From Nitratireductor aquimarinus (GTDB lineage: Bacteria; Pseudomonadota; Alphaproteobacteria; Rhizobiales; Rhizobiaceae): a stretch of DNA of 64,000 bases. The notes beneath the pieces were generated by a model. It was not told the DNA's origin, made no database searches, and saw nothing but the letters and a program-made list of their open reading frames with translations. Where the stretch lies: positions 806,001-870,000 of the forward strand of contig NZ_JAFKDE010000002.1 in the NCBI RefSeq assembly GCF_017255295.1, written 5' to 3'. The position numbers and the translations under genes were made by a program. Shown here piece by piece: positions 16,970 through 27,962 of the stretch. How positions within the stretch are numbered: the stretch's first letter is position 1; each line of letters begins with the position of its first letter.

Positions 16970-17168
16970 TGTGGGGGACGTCTCCGTGCCATTGTGGTCG
17001 TTTGCGGCGTGCGAGGGCTGGAAGAAACTTGCCCTCCCTTTGTGTGCGGCGCGCCGTGAGCGGCCGACAGGCGCTCGACTGCGAAAGCCGGCGAACACCC
17101 GTGTCTAACAAGCCTTGCATCCGGCTGTAAATCCGGCGTGACAGGGAGGAGAATACAAAGCCGGCTGC

Positions 17169-17783
17169 TCAGCCCTGCCGGCCAAGCTCGATTTCCGCAA
17201 AGCGCGCGAGGAAGGCTTCCTGCGCCAGTCTGGGCGGCTGGGGGGCGATTGCGATGCCTTCCGGTGGCATGCCGCGCGGGCGGCCGAAAAACTTCGCCGC
17301 TTCGGGAACCTCAAAACCCGCCAGTTGCGTCGCTTCGTAGAAGGCGGCGATCTGGTCGGCGCGTTTGATGGCCTTTTTCAGCTTTTGCGAGAGGTCGGGC
17401 GGAAGCGAGAAGCGCAGATGGATGGCTGTCTGAAGCCGCTTCTCGACGGATTTGTAATCATCGCCCAGCGTTGCCTTGAAGGGCGAGATCATGTCGCCGA
17501 TCACATATTCGGGAGCATCGTGCAGAAGCGCGGCGAGCGCATGGTCCGGCGTGGCGTCGCCCGAAAGCTGGCTGAAGATCTCTTCCACCAGAAGGGAATG
17601 CTGCGCGACGGAATAGGCGTGGTCACCCCTTGTCTGCCCGTTCCAGCGCGCGACACGCGCAAGCCCGTGTGCGATGTCGATGATCTCCACATCGAGAGGC
17701 GAGGGATCAAGCAGATCGAGGCGGCGGCCGGAAAGCATGCGCTGCCAGGCGCGCATTCCGGTCTTTGCCGTCGGGGCCGCCAT
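17169..17783 (-). CDS. HD-domain phosphohydrolase (YfbR-like)
   Basis: 204 residues of the HD superfamily. The metal-binding set is visible: RWNGQTRGDHAYSVAQHS, then LLHDAPEYVIGDM with the HD pair, and a later Asp in KRADQIAAFYEA. YfbR-type members remove phosphate from deoxynucleotides, but the substrate here is not shown. The ATG abuts the stop of ygfZ (1-bp overlap), so they form an operon. A GCCGGC inverted repeat overlaps the stop codon. Confidence 0.85.
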   Translation of the reverse strand: MAAPTAKTGMRAWQRMLSGRRLDLLDPSPLDVEIIDIAHGLARVARWNGQTRGDHAYSVAQHSLLVEEIFSQLSGDATPDHALAALLHDAPEYVIGDMISPFKATLGDDYKSVEKRLQTAIHLRFSLPPDLSQKLKKAIKRADQIAAFYEATQLAGFEVPEAAKFFGRPRGMPPEGIAIAPQPPRLAQEAFLARFAEIELGRQG

Positions 17784-18640
17784 CAGCCCGCATCTCCGTC
17801 ACTGGCCGGAAAGGTGAACGTCGCCCAGGCCGGAATGGCGAGGATCACTTCGGTTTCGCCTGCGGTGATCGGGTTGCCGGCGTCCATCGCGTCCTTCACC
17901 CGGTCGATCCGGGCGATGGCGAGCGCCTGTTTGCCGGACACGGTTCCAAGCGCGCCCAGCGGCTTGCCGCCGGCCCTGATCTCGGTTCCGGCGGCGGGCA
18001 GGTCTGCATCGGCCTGAGCGATCAGAAGCCTGCGGCGCGCGGTGCCGCGATGGTGCATGCGCGAGACGACCTCCTGACCGACATAGCAACCCTTCCTGAG
18101 GCCGACGCCGCCATTCTGGTCGAAAAGCACATCATGGGGAAAGGCGTCGCCGAGTTCGTAGTCGCTGCCGCTTTCTGCAACGGCATGGGCGATCCGCAGG
18201 CGGTCCAGATCCTCGACGCCGGCATCCTGTGCGGGCGCATCTCCATAGTGCCGATAGACCGTGATGGTCTCTGGGAAACGTCGGTCGATTACGGTTGAAT
18301 CACTGTATGAAGAACCAGAATCACTTTCCCATGAAACAGAGATAACACTCTGTTCAGGCGAGGAAATCTGAGCCTTGGCGCGCAGCCTGTAGAGCGTGAG
18401 GCGCTTGACCAGATCTGCTGCAATATCGGCCCGGCATTCGATGCGGAATGCTTCGTCGCCCGCCCTTGAGATCAGGAAATCGAAAAGGATCTTGCCCTGC
18501 GGCGTCAAAAGCGCCCCGGGGCGACACTCACCGGAGCCAAGCTTTGCGAGGTCCGTGGTGATCACGTTTTGCAGAAAATGTTCGGCCTCGGGGCCCTCAA
18601 GCGTGAAGAGCGCGCGATTGTCGAGATGGCAGGTCGGCAT
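17783..18640 (-). CDS. ygfZ: YgfZ/GcvT-type folate-binding protein (Fe-S maintenance)
   Basis: 285 residues. The YgfZ signature KGCYVGQE lies in GLRKGCYVGQEVVSRMHHRG at about residues 184-203. The N-terminal part (VITTDLAKL, PGALLTPQGKILFD) has the GcvT-like folate-binding fold. In E. coli YgfZ acts with tetrahydrofolate in upkeep of certain Fe-S enzymes such as MiaB. The catalytic residues of aminomethyltransferase are not expected. It is followed directly by the HD hydrolase gene. Confidence 0.92.
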   Translation of the reverse strand: MPTCHLDNRALFTLEGPEAEHFLQNVITTDLAKLGSGECRPGALLTPQGKILFDFLISRAGDEAFRIECRADIAADLVKRLTLYRLRAKAQISSPEQSVISVSWESDSGSSYSDSTVIDRRFPETITVYRHYGDAPAQDAGVEDLDRLRIAHAVAESGSDYELGDAFPHDVLFDQNGGVGLRKGCYVGQEVVSRMHHRGTARRRLLIAQADADLPAAGTEIRAGGKPLGALGTVSGKQALAIARIDRVKDAMDAGNPITAGETEVILAIPAWATFTFPASDGDAG

Positions 18641-18747
18641 GGCTGATCCGGGGAAGATTCTAGATAGGGCCTGCCCTCTAGCTAGGATGCTTTTGCGCTG
18701 GCGACAACCCGGCTTCTTTGTCTGGGGCCGTGCCCAGGGTCCTGACC

Positions 18748-19170
18748 CTAGCGCCCGGTCTTTTCACGCAACCGCGCCGCCGCTTCGGCGAGCGTTCTCG
18801 CGCTTTTCGCGCTCAGCCCGCCATCCTGATAATCACGGCGGATCGCATCTTCGATTTCATCGGCGATGCTGTCGAGGGAGGGGCCTCTGTCGGTCCCTTG
18901 AGCACTTCGGTGATCGAACAGATTGATCCAGTGGTCCGTGTCGCGGCCAAAGCGCATCAGGCGATCCAGATAGATTTCCGCACTGCCATCGCGCGACAGA
19001 AGGCCAAACAGGCCCGCAGCCAGCGAGAGCGGGCTCATGACCACGTCGCGAAGACCATCGGCCATCAGCTTGACCTGAAAGAGAACCACGCGGCGCACGA
19101 GCCGCGTTCGTTGGCCCGAGCTTTTGGAAGTTGCAAAAGCACCGGCTCGAGGCTGCGCCATCCCGTTCAT
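18748..19170 (-). CDS. Conserved hypothetical protein
   Basis: 140 residues from ATG 19170, which has a strong AGGGAGGAA ribosome-binding site; a TTG seven codons upstream is less likely. The middle (about 45-80) has a moderately hydrophobic stretch VMSPLSLAAGLFGLLS followed by YLDRLMRFGRDTDHWINLF, wording I recall from unannotated proteobacterial proteins. The C-terminus is helical and charged. No known domain, export signal or catalytic motif is visible. It lies upstream of ygfZ with a 107-bp gap on the same strand. Confidence 0.7.
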   Translation of the reverse strand: MNGMAQPRAGAFATSKSSGQRTRLVRRVVLFQVKLMADGLRDVVMSPLSLAAGLFGLLSRDGSAEIYLDRLMRFGRDTDHWINLFDHRSAQGTDRGPSLDSIADEIEDAIRRDYQDGGLSAKSARTLAEAAARLREKTGR

Positions 19171-19244
19171 GCGTTCCTCCCTGAAACTCAATTGGATATG
19201 GGGGCGCAGTGCCCGATTGCAAGAAATGCGGTCTTCGCTTGCAG

Positions 19245-20036
19245 TCAGTCTCCGGCGACGAAGAAGGACCAGCGCCCCTCAGGCGTGATGCCCACACGAT
19301 AGAAGATGTAAGCGCCGAAGCTCTTCATGTCTTCGTAGTCGCCGGCCGTGACGAGCGTGAAGAGTTCCACACGTTGCTTCTTGTCGAGCGTTTCCAGCGG
19401 CAGGGCGAAGAAATAGGGCCAGACATACATTTCCTGCGGCGTGCCCTGATCGAGATGCACATAACCCGCCTGCAGAACCTCCAGCAGGATTGCGAGAATT
19501 TCCTGACCTTCCTCGTCGCCTGATAACTCCAGAAGATGCTCAAGCGGGTCGCCCTCCAGAAGGCCCAGCGAGAGGCGCGTTCCGGTTTCGCTGTTGCCGA
19601 TCAACGGGCGCAGCTGTTCGAGATCGCCGCTCTTGGTCGCTTCAACGATCAGGCCATGCATGCGGCGCACGGGTTCGGGCAGCTGCTCCAGATCGTACTG
19701 AACCTGAGGGATATCCTTGCCGATCTCGGTGTCAGGACGCACCGTGTCGCGCAGGGGGGTGTCCTTCAGGGGCGTCGCCCCCTCTGCGTCGCCGGGCGTT
19801 TCACCGTTTCCGGCAGGCATGCGGATGGGCGGGGGAAGCGGAACACGCTCCACGCTGTCGGTGTCTGCTTCTTCTTCCGCTGCCGGTGCCTCATGCAATT
19901 CGCTCAGCGCCAGCGCCGGGGTGGCAGCCCCGATGGTCAGCAGCAGCGCTACCGGTCCGGCCAGCCATCGCCATCCGGGCCCGGCCAGCGACAGCGGGGT
20001 TGCAAGGCTCTGAACGTTCAGGAGATGCCGCATCAT
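19245..20036 (-). CDS. Conserved exported protein, unknown function
   Basis: 263 residues. A long N-terminal signal region ends in ATPALA at about residue 43, followed by an acidic, Pro-rich linker (about 45-105) and a helical C-terminal domain (about 110-263). The domain contains EPVRRMHGLIVEATKSGDLE and YVWPYFFALPLETL, wording I associate with hypothetical periplasmic proteins of Rhizobiales. The ending GRWSFFVAGD suggests an SH3-like or NTF2-like terminal strand, but no family is certain. It is 9 bp downstream of the TIGR02301 gene on the same strand. Confidence 0.75.
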   Translation of the reverse strand: MMRHLLNVQSLATPLSLAGPGWRWLAGPVALLLTIGAATPALALSELHEAPAAEEEADTDSVERVPLPPPIRMPAGNGETPGDAEGATPLKDTPLRDTVRPDTEIGKDIPQVQYDLEQLPEPVRRMHGLIVEATKSGDLEQLRPLIGNSETGTRLSLGLLEGDPLEHLLELSGDEEGQEILAILLEVLQAGYVHLDQGTPQEMYVWPYFFALPLETLDKKQRVELFTLVTAGDYEDMKSFGAYIFYRVGITPEGRWSFFVAGD

Positions 20037-20045
20037 TATCAGGTC

Positions 20046-20417
20046 TCAGTTTCCGTAGCGCTGCACGATTTCTTCGGACAGGCGCGAACCTTCTTCCATA
20101 TACCGGTCAATGGCGGCCAGAGCCTGCGCCGTGCACTTCTCATAGGTGCTGGCGAAGGAGCGGTAGCCATGATTGAAGCTGGCGATCAGCTTTTCGCGGC
20201 GATCCGGCGTCGGCGTTTCCGTTTCGAGAAGCGCTTCCATCTTCTCGCGCCATGCTCCGGATTTCTCGCCGCACAGGTTGCGCAGATAATGGACGGAGCC
20301 GATCACCTCCGCGAGCTGCAAAAGCGGCTTCTCATAGCTGGCGTCATTGGCCTGCGCGGCAGGTGTCGCCATCACGATCACGGCCAGAAGCCCTGTTCTT
20401 ACCGATCCTCTACGCAT
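20046..20417 (-). CDS. TIGR02301 family exported protein
   Basis: 123 residues with a signal peptide (cut near AAQA, residue 22). The family pattern is seen: PLLQLAEVIGSVHYLRNLCG, WREKMEALLETE, FNHGYRSF and YEKCTAQA. Two conserved Cys residues (in LCGE and EKCT) may form a disulfide. TIGR02301 proteins are found in Rhizobiales and have no known function. It is likely co-transcribed with the following exported protein gene. Confidence 0.85.
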   Translation of the reverse strand: MRRGSVRTGLLAVIVMATPAAQANDASYEKPLLQLAEVIGSVHYLRNLCGEKSGAWREKMEALLETETPTPDRREKLIASFNHGYRSFASTYEKCTAQALAAIDRYMEEGSRLSEEIVQRYGN

Positions 20418-20527
20418 GCCGTGTTGTCACCCAGCGAGCCCCAGACTGTCAAACCCCGTGCTTTTCCAGAGTATGGCACATGGCCTTGAAGAAAGTGGCA
20501 AGATTGAGAGCATTCTCCAGGCCATGT

Positions 20528-20962
20528 TCAAGAGGCGGCCAGGTGTTGCAGTTCTTCAATGATTTCGCGCGTGCTGTCGGTCAGCGGCATGGCGGCGAAC
20601 GCATCGGCGGAAAACCAGCCGGCTTCGCTTGCATCGTCACCGGCAACCGGCTCACCGGTCATGACCGTGGCGCAGAAGACGGTGAGCCGATAGGTCTTTG
20701 CGTCGTCCCCGTTCAGCACGATCTCGCGATAGGGGCTGGCGGTCGTCACGGTCAGTCCGGTTTCCTCCAGAAGCTCGCGGGCCAGCGCCTGTTCGGCGGT
20801 TTCGCCCGCCTCCACGCGCCCTCCCGGAAAAGCGAAGTAATCCTTCGCCGGGGCGCGTCCCCGGCGCACCAGAAGAAAGCAACCATTCTTTTGTACTGCG
20901 GCCGATACGGCGCGTATTTCCTTTGGTTTAGTCGGCAAAAGCCTTGCATCCTCTCCGTTCAT
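20528..20962 (-). CDS. NUDIX hydrolase
   Basis: 144 residues from ATG 20962; an upstream in-frame start near 21013 is possible but lies over the neighbouring promoter. The Nudix box GGRVEAGETAEQALARELL continues into EETGL at about residues 48-70, with the catalytic REXXEE Glu residues intact. Members hydrolyse nucleoside diphosphates linked to another group; the substrate is unknown. The sequence before the box (VSAAVQKNGCFLLVRRGRAP) resembles small ADP-ribose or nucleotide pyrophosphatases. Divergent from the DUF2799 lipoprotein gene. Confidence 0.88.
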   Translation of the reverse strand: MNGEDARLLPTKPKEIRAVSAAVQKNGCFLLVRRGRAPAKDYFAFPGGRVEAGETAEQALARELLEETGLTVTTASPYREIVLNGDDAKTYRLTVFCATVMTGEPVAGDDASEAGWFSADAFAAMPLTDSTREIIEELQHLAAS

Positions 20963-21015
20963 CGCCAAAAGTCCGGCGCTATATTTATGTTCTGATAAGT
21001 TGGGGGAACGCAATC

Positions 21016-21585
21016 ATGCAGGCATTGAGGAGCGGAAAACTTGTCGCCGGTCTGGCGGCCATGCTGTCGCTTTCGGCGTGCGCAACGCTAAACGAGACCC
21101 AGTGCGAAACGGTAAACTGGAGCGATCTGGGGCGCAGCGATGGCGCTGCCGGCCGCAGCACCTCCTACATCCAGCGGCACCGCGAGGCCTGCGTGAAGTA
21201 CAATCTGCCGGTCGATGAGAACGCGTGGCGTTCGGGCTGGGAAGACGGCATTCGCCGCTACTGCACGCCTGAAAACGGTTTGAGCGTTGGGCGCGAAGGC
21301 CGCAGCTATGCCAATTCGTGCCCGGCGCGCATCGCTCCCGGTTTTGAAAACGCCTATCGGGTTGGCAAGCGTGTACACGACGCCCAGTCGGACTACGACC
21401 GGCTGAAGAGTGACCTTGAGCGTCTCTATGACGATCTGGAAGATGCGGCCAAGGGCGAGGAGCGCCGCAAGGTGCGCAACCGGATTTCGCTGAAAGAGTC
21501 GGAGCTGTTCCTCGCCGAGGGCCGCCTGCGCGATGCCCAGCGCCTTTATGATCGCTATCTCTATGAGGAAGGCGGCCGGTACTAG
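21016..21585 (+). CDS. DUF2799 family lipoprotein
   Basis: 189 residues from ATG 21016. A signal sequence ends in the lipobox LSAC (Cys at about residue 18), so the mature protein should be lipidated and membrane-anchored. The DUF2799 pattern follows: C-x-WSDLGRSDGAAGR, HREACVKYNLPVDENAW, GWEDGIRRYCTPENGL, YANSCPA. A coiled-coil-like charged C-terminal half runs from about 125 to 185. Function unknown. It is followed by the SRAP gene after 18 bp on the same strand. Confidence 0.85.
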   Translation: MQALRSGKLVAGLAAMLSLSACATLNETQCETVNWSDLGRSDGAAGRSTSYIQRHREACVKYNLPVDENAWRSGWEDGIRRYCTPENGLSVGREGRSYANSCPARIAPGFENAYRVGKRVHDAQSDYDRLKSDLERLYDDLEDAAKGEERRKVRNRISLKESELFLAEGRLRDAQRLYDRYLYEEGGRY

Positions 21586-21603
21586 GTCGCCTGTGCTACC
21601 GGT

Positions 21604-22359
21604 ATGTGTGGTCGCTTTGCCCTGACATCGACGCCCGACGCGGTGCAGTCGCTTCTGGCGGTAACGGATTTCGAGCCGTTTCCGCCGCGCTACAACATTG
21701 CGCCCACACAGCCGATCCTCATGGCAATGTCGGGTCCGACGCGCGCGCCGGGCTCCAATCTCCCGGCGCGGCAGACCATGCTCGTGCGCTGGGGGCTTAT
21801 CCCGTCTTGGGCGAAGAACCCCGCCGATCTTTCGCTGCTGTTCAACGCGCGCTCCGAGACGGCGGCTGAAAAGGCGTCGTTTCGCACGGCCATGCGCCAT
21901 CGCCGTACGCTGGTCCCGGCCAATGGCTTCTATGAATGGCGGCGCGTCGGCAGCAAGAAGGCCGAGCCTTACTGGATCAGGCCGAAGCACGGCGGGCTGA
22001 TTGCGTTTGGCGGGCTCATGGAAAGCTGGTCGGAACCGGGCGGAACCGAAATGGACACCGGCGCGATCCTGACCACCGAGGCGAATGAGGACCTGCGCGG
22101 CATCCATCACCGCATGCCGGTGGTGATCCAGCCCGAGGATTTCGAGCGCTGGCTCGACTGCCTCAATCAGGAACCGCGCCACGTCGCCGATCTCCTGAAG
22201 CCGGCCCAGCCGGATTTCTTCGAGGCGGTGCCCGTTTCAGACCGGGTCAACAAGGTGGCCAATGTCGGTCCGGACCTTCAGGAGCGTGTGGAGCGCCGTG
22301 AAGAGGCGCGCTCCGCGCCCAAACCCCGTGACGATGGCGGGCAGCTCGATCTTTTTTAG
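21604..22359 (+). CDS. SOS-response-associated peptidase (SRAP/YedK/HMCES)
   Basis: SRAP proteins cross-link abasic sites in single-stranded DNA through the N-terminal cysteine and shield them during replication. Residues 2-4 (Cys-Gly-Arg) are present with Cys2 as nucleophile. Other active-site parts are PRYNIAPTQP, the Asn in LLFNARSET, the Glu in NGFYEWRR and the His in GIHHRMPVVI. 251 residues, within family range. The TAG stop is the start of a TAGAGCATCGG repeat. Its neighbour beyond the repeats is convergent. Confidence 0.93.
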   Translation: MCGRFALTSTPDAVQSLLAVTDFEPFPPRYNIAPTQPILMAMSGPTRAPGSNLPARQTMLVRWGLIPSWAKNPADLSLLFNARSETAAEKASFRTAMRHRRTLVPANGFYEWRRVGSKKAEPYWIRPKHGGLIAFGGLMESWSEPGGTEMDTGAILTTEANEDLRGIHHRMPVVIQPEDFERWLDCLNQEPRHVADLLKPAQPDFFEAVPVSDRVNKVANVGPDLQERVERREEARSAPKPRDDGGQLDLF

Positions 22360-22405
22360 AGCATCGGCCCGGAAATCGGAATCGATTTTCGGAAAGCACG
22401 ATGCG
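22357..22405 (+). repeat. Dispersed palindromic repeat, TAGAGCATCGG type
   Basis: Starts with TAGAGCATCGG, overlapping the SRAP stop codon, and ends in a complementary CGATGC. The core holds an imperfect palindrome around AATCGATTTTC. Related copies lie at 30682-30724 and 35762-35810. Confidence 0.75.
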
Positions 22406-22418
22406 CAGGTTCAATAGG

Positions 22419-22466
22419 TTAGAGCGTCCTTTGTGCATCCGAATGGACGCACAAAGGACGCTCTAA
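22419..22466. repeat. Perfect 18-bp inverted repeat between convergent genes
   Basis: TTAGAGCGTCCTTTGTGC (22419-22436) and its exact complement (22449-22466) flank a 12-nt loop that can pair further (TCC/GGA). The right arm read leftward starts with TAGAGC, and that TAG is the stop codon of the FAD oxidoreductase. A related copy is at 35708-35754. It could also act as a bidirectional transcription stop, but there is no T-run. Confidence 0.85.
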
Positions 22467-23746
22467 AACACCGTGCGCAGAAGGTGCACTGCCTCCGCGC
22501 CATAGCGATAAACGCCCTCGCGCACGCCACGGAAGGATTGCGTCGTCACATCGCTGACGGGCAGGGGCAGTTCGTCGGTGGAGATGCGGCCCAGAATGAG
22601 GTCTGCCAGAGATTTGCCAAACACGGTTCCGGGGCCGATGCCGCGACCGTTGTAACCGGAAAAGCCGATCACATTGTCGCCGAGGCGGTGGAATTTTGGC
22701 AAATGGTCGGCAGTCATGCCGATATGGCCATACCAGCAGTTTTCAAACCGCGTGCCTTTGAGTTCGGGGAAAAGCCGTGCAATGGCGCGCTCGGCCCAGG
22801 CGCGGTGAATGGCCTGTCCGGTGCCTTTCAGGGCACCGACACTGCCAAAGACCAGCCGGCCCTCGCGGTCCCAGCGGAAGGAGGTCAGGATCTGCTTGGT
22901 ATCCCATGCGCCCTGACGCCCGGGCAGGATCGTGTCGCGCACGGCCTGCGGCAGCGGCGGGGTGGCGAAGTTGAAATAGGGGAGGTGAACGATCTCCTGC
23001 CGGATCTGCGGCCAGGGCGAGTTTGTATAGGCATTGGTGGCGACGATGACATGGCGCGCCGTCAGTGCGCCAGTCGAAGTCTCCAGCCGCCAGTCGCTGC
23101 CGCTGCGCTCCGCCTTTGTGACGCGGGAACCGGTGTGAAGGCGTGCGCCGGCCCGTTGGGCTGCATGAGCGAGCCCGCGCGCATAGGCAAGCGGCTGGAT
23201 GGTGCCGGCGCGTTCATCGAGAAGCGCGCCGGAAAAAGTCTGGCTGCCAACCTTCGCACGCGTTTCTTCGCGATCAAGCAGTCTGACCGGCGCACCGCGG
23301 GCCTGCCACTGCCGGGCGCGTTCGCCCAGCTGCACGAGGCCGCTTTCGCCGACAGCGCAATGAAGCGTGCCGACAGGCATCGCCTCGCAGGCCATGCCGT
23401 GCTGCGTCGCCAGGTCGAACACCACGCGCGGCGCATCGCCCAGAAGGTCGAGCAGGCGCTCGCCATAGGTTTCGCCGAGAATGCCGGGCAGATCGTCGGG
23501 CATCACCCACATGCCGGCATTGACGAGGCCGACATTGCGTCCCGAGCCGCCGAAGCCGATTTCCTCGGCTTCCAGAAGCACCACGTCCGTGCCGGCTTCC
23601 GCCAGAAACAGCGCTGCGGACAGCCCGGTGTAACCGCCGCCGACAATGGCGACCTGCGCCCTGGCGTCGCCAGACAGCGTCTCGGTTTGCGGGGCGGGGG
23701 GCGCGGTCTTCTCCCACAGGCCGTGGGAAAGCGGGTCGTTCCTCAT
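22463..23746 (-). CDS. FAD-dependent oxidoreductase, DAO (PuuB/glycine oxidase-like) family
   Basis: 427 residues. The N-terminal dinucleotide-binding motif VAIVGGGYTGLSAAL (about 32-46) is followed by VVLLEAEEIGFGGSGRN. The C-terminal part has the second FAD contact GFSGYNGRGIGPGT. The general layout and the FGGSGRNVG wording resemble gamma-glutamylputrescine oxidase (PuuB) and related amine oxidases. The substrate is not certain, and no polyamine genes are nearby. It is convergent with the SRAP gene. Confidence 0.88.
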   Translation of the reverse strand: MRNDPLSHGLWEKTAPPAPQTETLSGDARAQVAIVGGGYTGLSAALFLAEAGTDVVLLEAEEIGFGGSGRNVGLVNAGMWVMPDDLPGILGETYGERLLDLLGDAPRVVFDLATQHGMACEAMPVGTLHCAVGESGLVQLGERARQWQARGAPVRLLDREETRAKVGSQTFSGALLDERAGTIQPLAYARGLAHAAQRAGARLHTGSRVTKAERSGSDWRLETSTGALTARHVIVATNAYTNSPWPQIRQEIVHLPYFNFATPPLPQAVRDTILPGRQGAWDTKQILTSFRWDREGRLVFGSVGALKGTGQAIHRAWAERAIARLFPELKGTRFENCWYGHIGMTADHLPKFHRLGDNVIGFSGYNGRGIGPGTVFGKSLADLILGRISTDELPLPVSDVTTQSFRGVREGVYRYGAEAVHLLRTVF

Positions 23747-23952
23747 GATGCGGGCTCATTCAACGCTTGGATTGCCGCGACACTTCACATGCCGATCGCT
23801 GGCGATCCAAGCGAAAAATCCGCATCACTTCATGCGAACGTCGCATTGAAGTGGTCAAAACGCGCTACACACCATCCTCACCACCGTTCTCACGGTGTTC
23901 GGAGATTGCGCTGCCCCTTGCCACACGCTCCGGCTGTCGCCGGAACAAAACC

Positions 23953-24123
23953 TCAGTCGGTCTGCGTGTCGTAGGGGTGCTGACGGGGTGCCGGTGCAGG
24001 CTTTTCAGACTTGCACTGCAGAGCGGCATTGATCGCTGCCGGACCAACCGCATGATACTGGCTAAGCAGAAGCTTGTCCTGTTCGGCGGTATACTCTGCT
24101 GGCTTGTTCATATCGCGGGGCAT
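23953..24123 (-). CDS. Small conserved-looking protein, 56 residues
   Basis: The ATG at 24123 has AAGGAAG about 6 nt upstream and opens a 56-residue frame. The sequence reads as a real small protein: MNKPAEYTAEQDKLLLSQY, then HAVGPAAINAALQCK, then a Pro/His/Gln-rich tail. I believe similar short proteins occur in Rhizobiales, but this is memory rather than a search. No transmembrane segment or known motif is seen. The open frame extends further upstream without protein-like wording, so the short start is preferred. It lies alone between the FAD oxidoreductase and cysS. Confidence 0.6.
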   Translation of the reverse strand: MPRDMNKPAEYTAEQDKLLLSQYHAVGPAAINAALQCKSEKPAPAPRQHPYDTQTD

Positions 24124-24558
24124 AACTCTTCCTTGATTCCGCGTTGTCGTCCCTTCCGAGCAGATGGGGACCGAATCCGACAAAATCTTGACAGATCGCC
24201 CAGCCGGAAGAAGCATCTTTAAAATTGCCGCATCAGCCTTAACAATTCCTTCACAATGGCCCTGTGCTTGCAATACCTCTTTAGGGCCGCAAAGTCGGCT
24301 TTGCTTCTCATCCCCAGCCTTTTGGCTTTCAGCTTTTAGTCTTGACGCATTTGCTGCCGGCGGCGATAAGAACGCCTATGAAAACGCTGTGCGCCATTAT
24401 CGGCATTTGCATTATCGGCTAGCGCCAAACCGCTGGTCCGGACGTTTTCGCCCTCCTTTCCCGACGAGAAAAACGCCCAGGCCAGACGGCCGGAGTGAGC
24501 CGTGCCCGCAGTGCAGAACCGCACCGGCGCGACGATGGGTTGAAAACGGAAGGCGAGG
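24124..24558. other. 435-bp intergenic region upstream of cysS
   Basis: No convincing gene. It contains the start region of the leftward 56-residue gene and the rightward promoter candidate at 24342-24370. An ATG at 24378 opens only 14 codons. No tRNA or riboswitch was recognised. Confidence 0.5.
24342..24370 (+). promoter_or_regulatory. Candidate sigma-70 promoter for the cysS operon
   Basis: TTGACG (24342-24347, preceded by C as in the alphaproteobacterial CTTGAC box) and GATAAG (24365-24370) are spaced by exactly 17 bp. The start of transcription would be near 24377, leaving a leader of about 180 nt before the cysS ATG. Confidence 0.55.
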
Positions 24559-26030
<1,472 letters not shown>

Positions 26031-26034
<4 letters not shown>

Positions 26035-26414
26035 TCGATCATATCGGCATACGCACGGCGGATTTCGACCGCGCGAAAGCGTTTTACGACAAGGCAATGG
26101 CGCCGCTCGGCGCATCGCTGCTCATGATGGTGCCGCCGGAACATACTGATGGCGTGAAAGTGGGCGGATATGGCCGCGACCGGCCGGTCTACTGGCTGAG
26201 CGAAGGCGCGCCGGCGAGCGAGCCAAAACACATCGCCTTCACCGCCAATACGCGCGACGAGGTGGATGCGTTTTACAGGGCGGCGCTGGAAGCCGGCGGT
26301 CGTGACAATGGCGCTCCGGGCCCCAGACCGCATTACCACCCCGATTATTACGGGGCCTTCGTGTTCGATCCCGACGGCAACAATGTGGAAGCCGTCTGTC
26401 ACAGGCCAGTATAG
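26031..26414 (+). CDS. VOC (glyoxalase/bleomycin resistance) superfamily protein
   Basis: 127 residues, starting at GTG 26031 with GGGAGGTGAAAC just upstream, overlapping the cysS stop by 4 bp. The VOC fold is shown by [19 protein letters not shown] at the start, [19 protein letters not shown] in the middle and [18 protein letters not shown] at the end, giving the usual His/Glu metal ligand positions. Substrate unknown; possibly a lactoylglutathione lyase-like enzyme. Its TAG stop is the first triplet of a TAGAGCATTTTGCAG repeat. Confidence 0.9.
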
Positions 26415-26470
26415 AGCATTTTGCAGTCAGGTGAGATCACCTGACGTCCGCATAAATGCGGAGAAACAAG
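26412..26470 (+). repeat. Dispersed rhizobial palindromic repeat, copy B (TAGAGCATTTTGCAG type)
   Basis: Shares TAGAGCATTTTGCAG with the copy at 2324, again using its TAG as the stop codon of the gene before it. It carries two perfect hairpins: TCAGGTGA-GA-TCACCTGA (26427-26444) and CCGCAT-AA-ATGCGG (26448-26461), followed by AGAAACAA. This is the better preserved copy. Confidence 0.8.
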
Positions 26471-26501
26471 CAGATGGAGCGGTAAAGGGGAGGGAGCGGA
26501 A

Positions 26502-27960
<1,459 letters not shown>

Positions 27961-27962
27961 CC

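Noticed and set aside
16061-17059. 332-codon forward frame over the MscS region
   Set aside because: Antisense to a clear MscS channel and crosses the terminator hairpin.
22433-23974. 513-codon open frame on the forward strand
   Set aside because: Antisense shadow of the FAD oxidoreductase; no recognisable motif.
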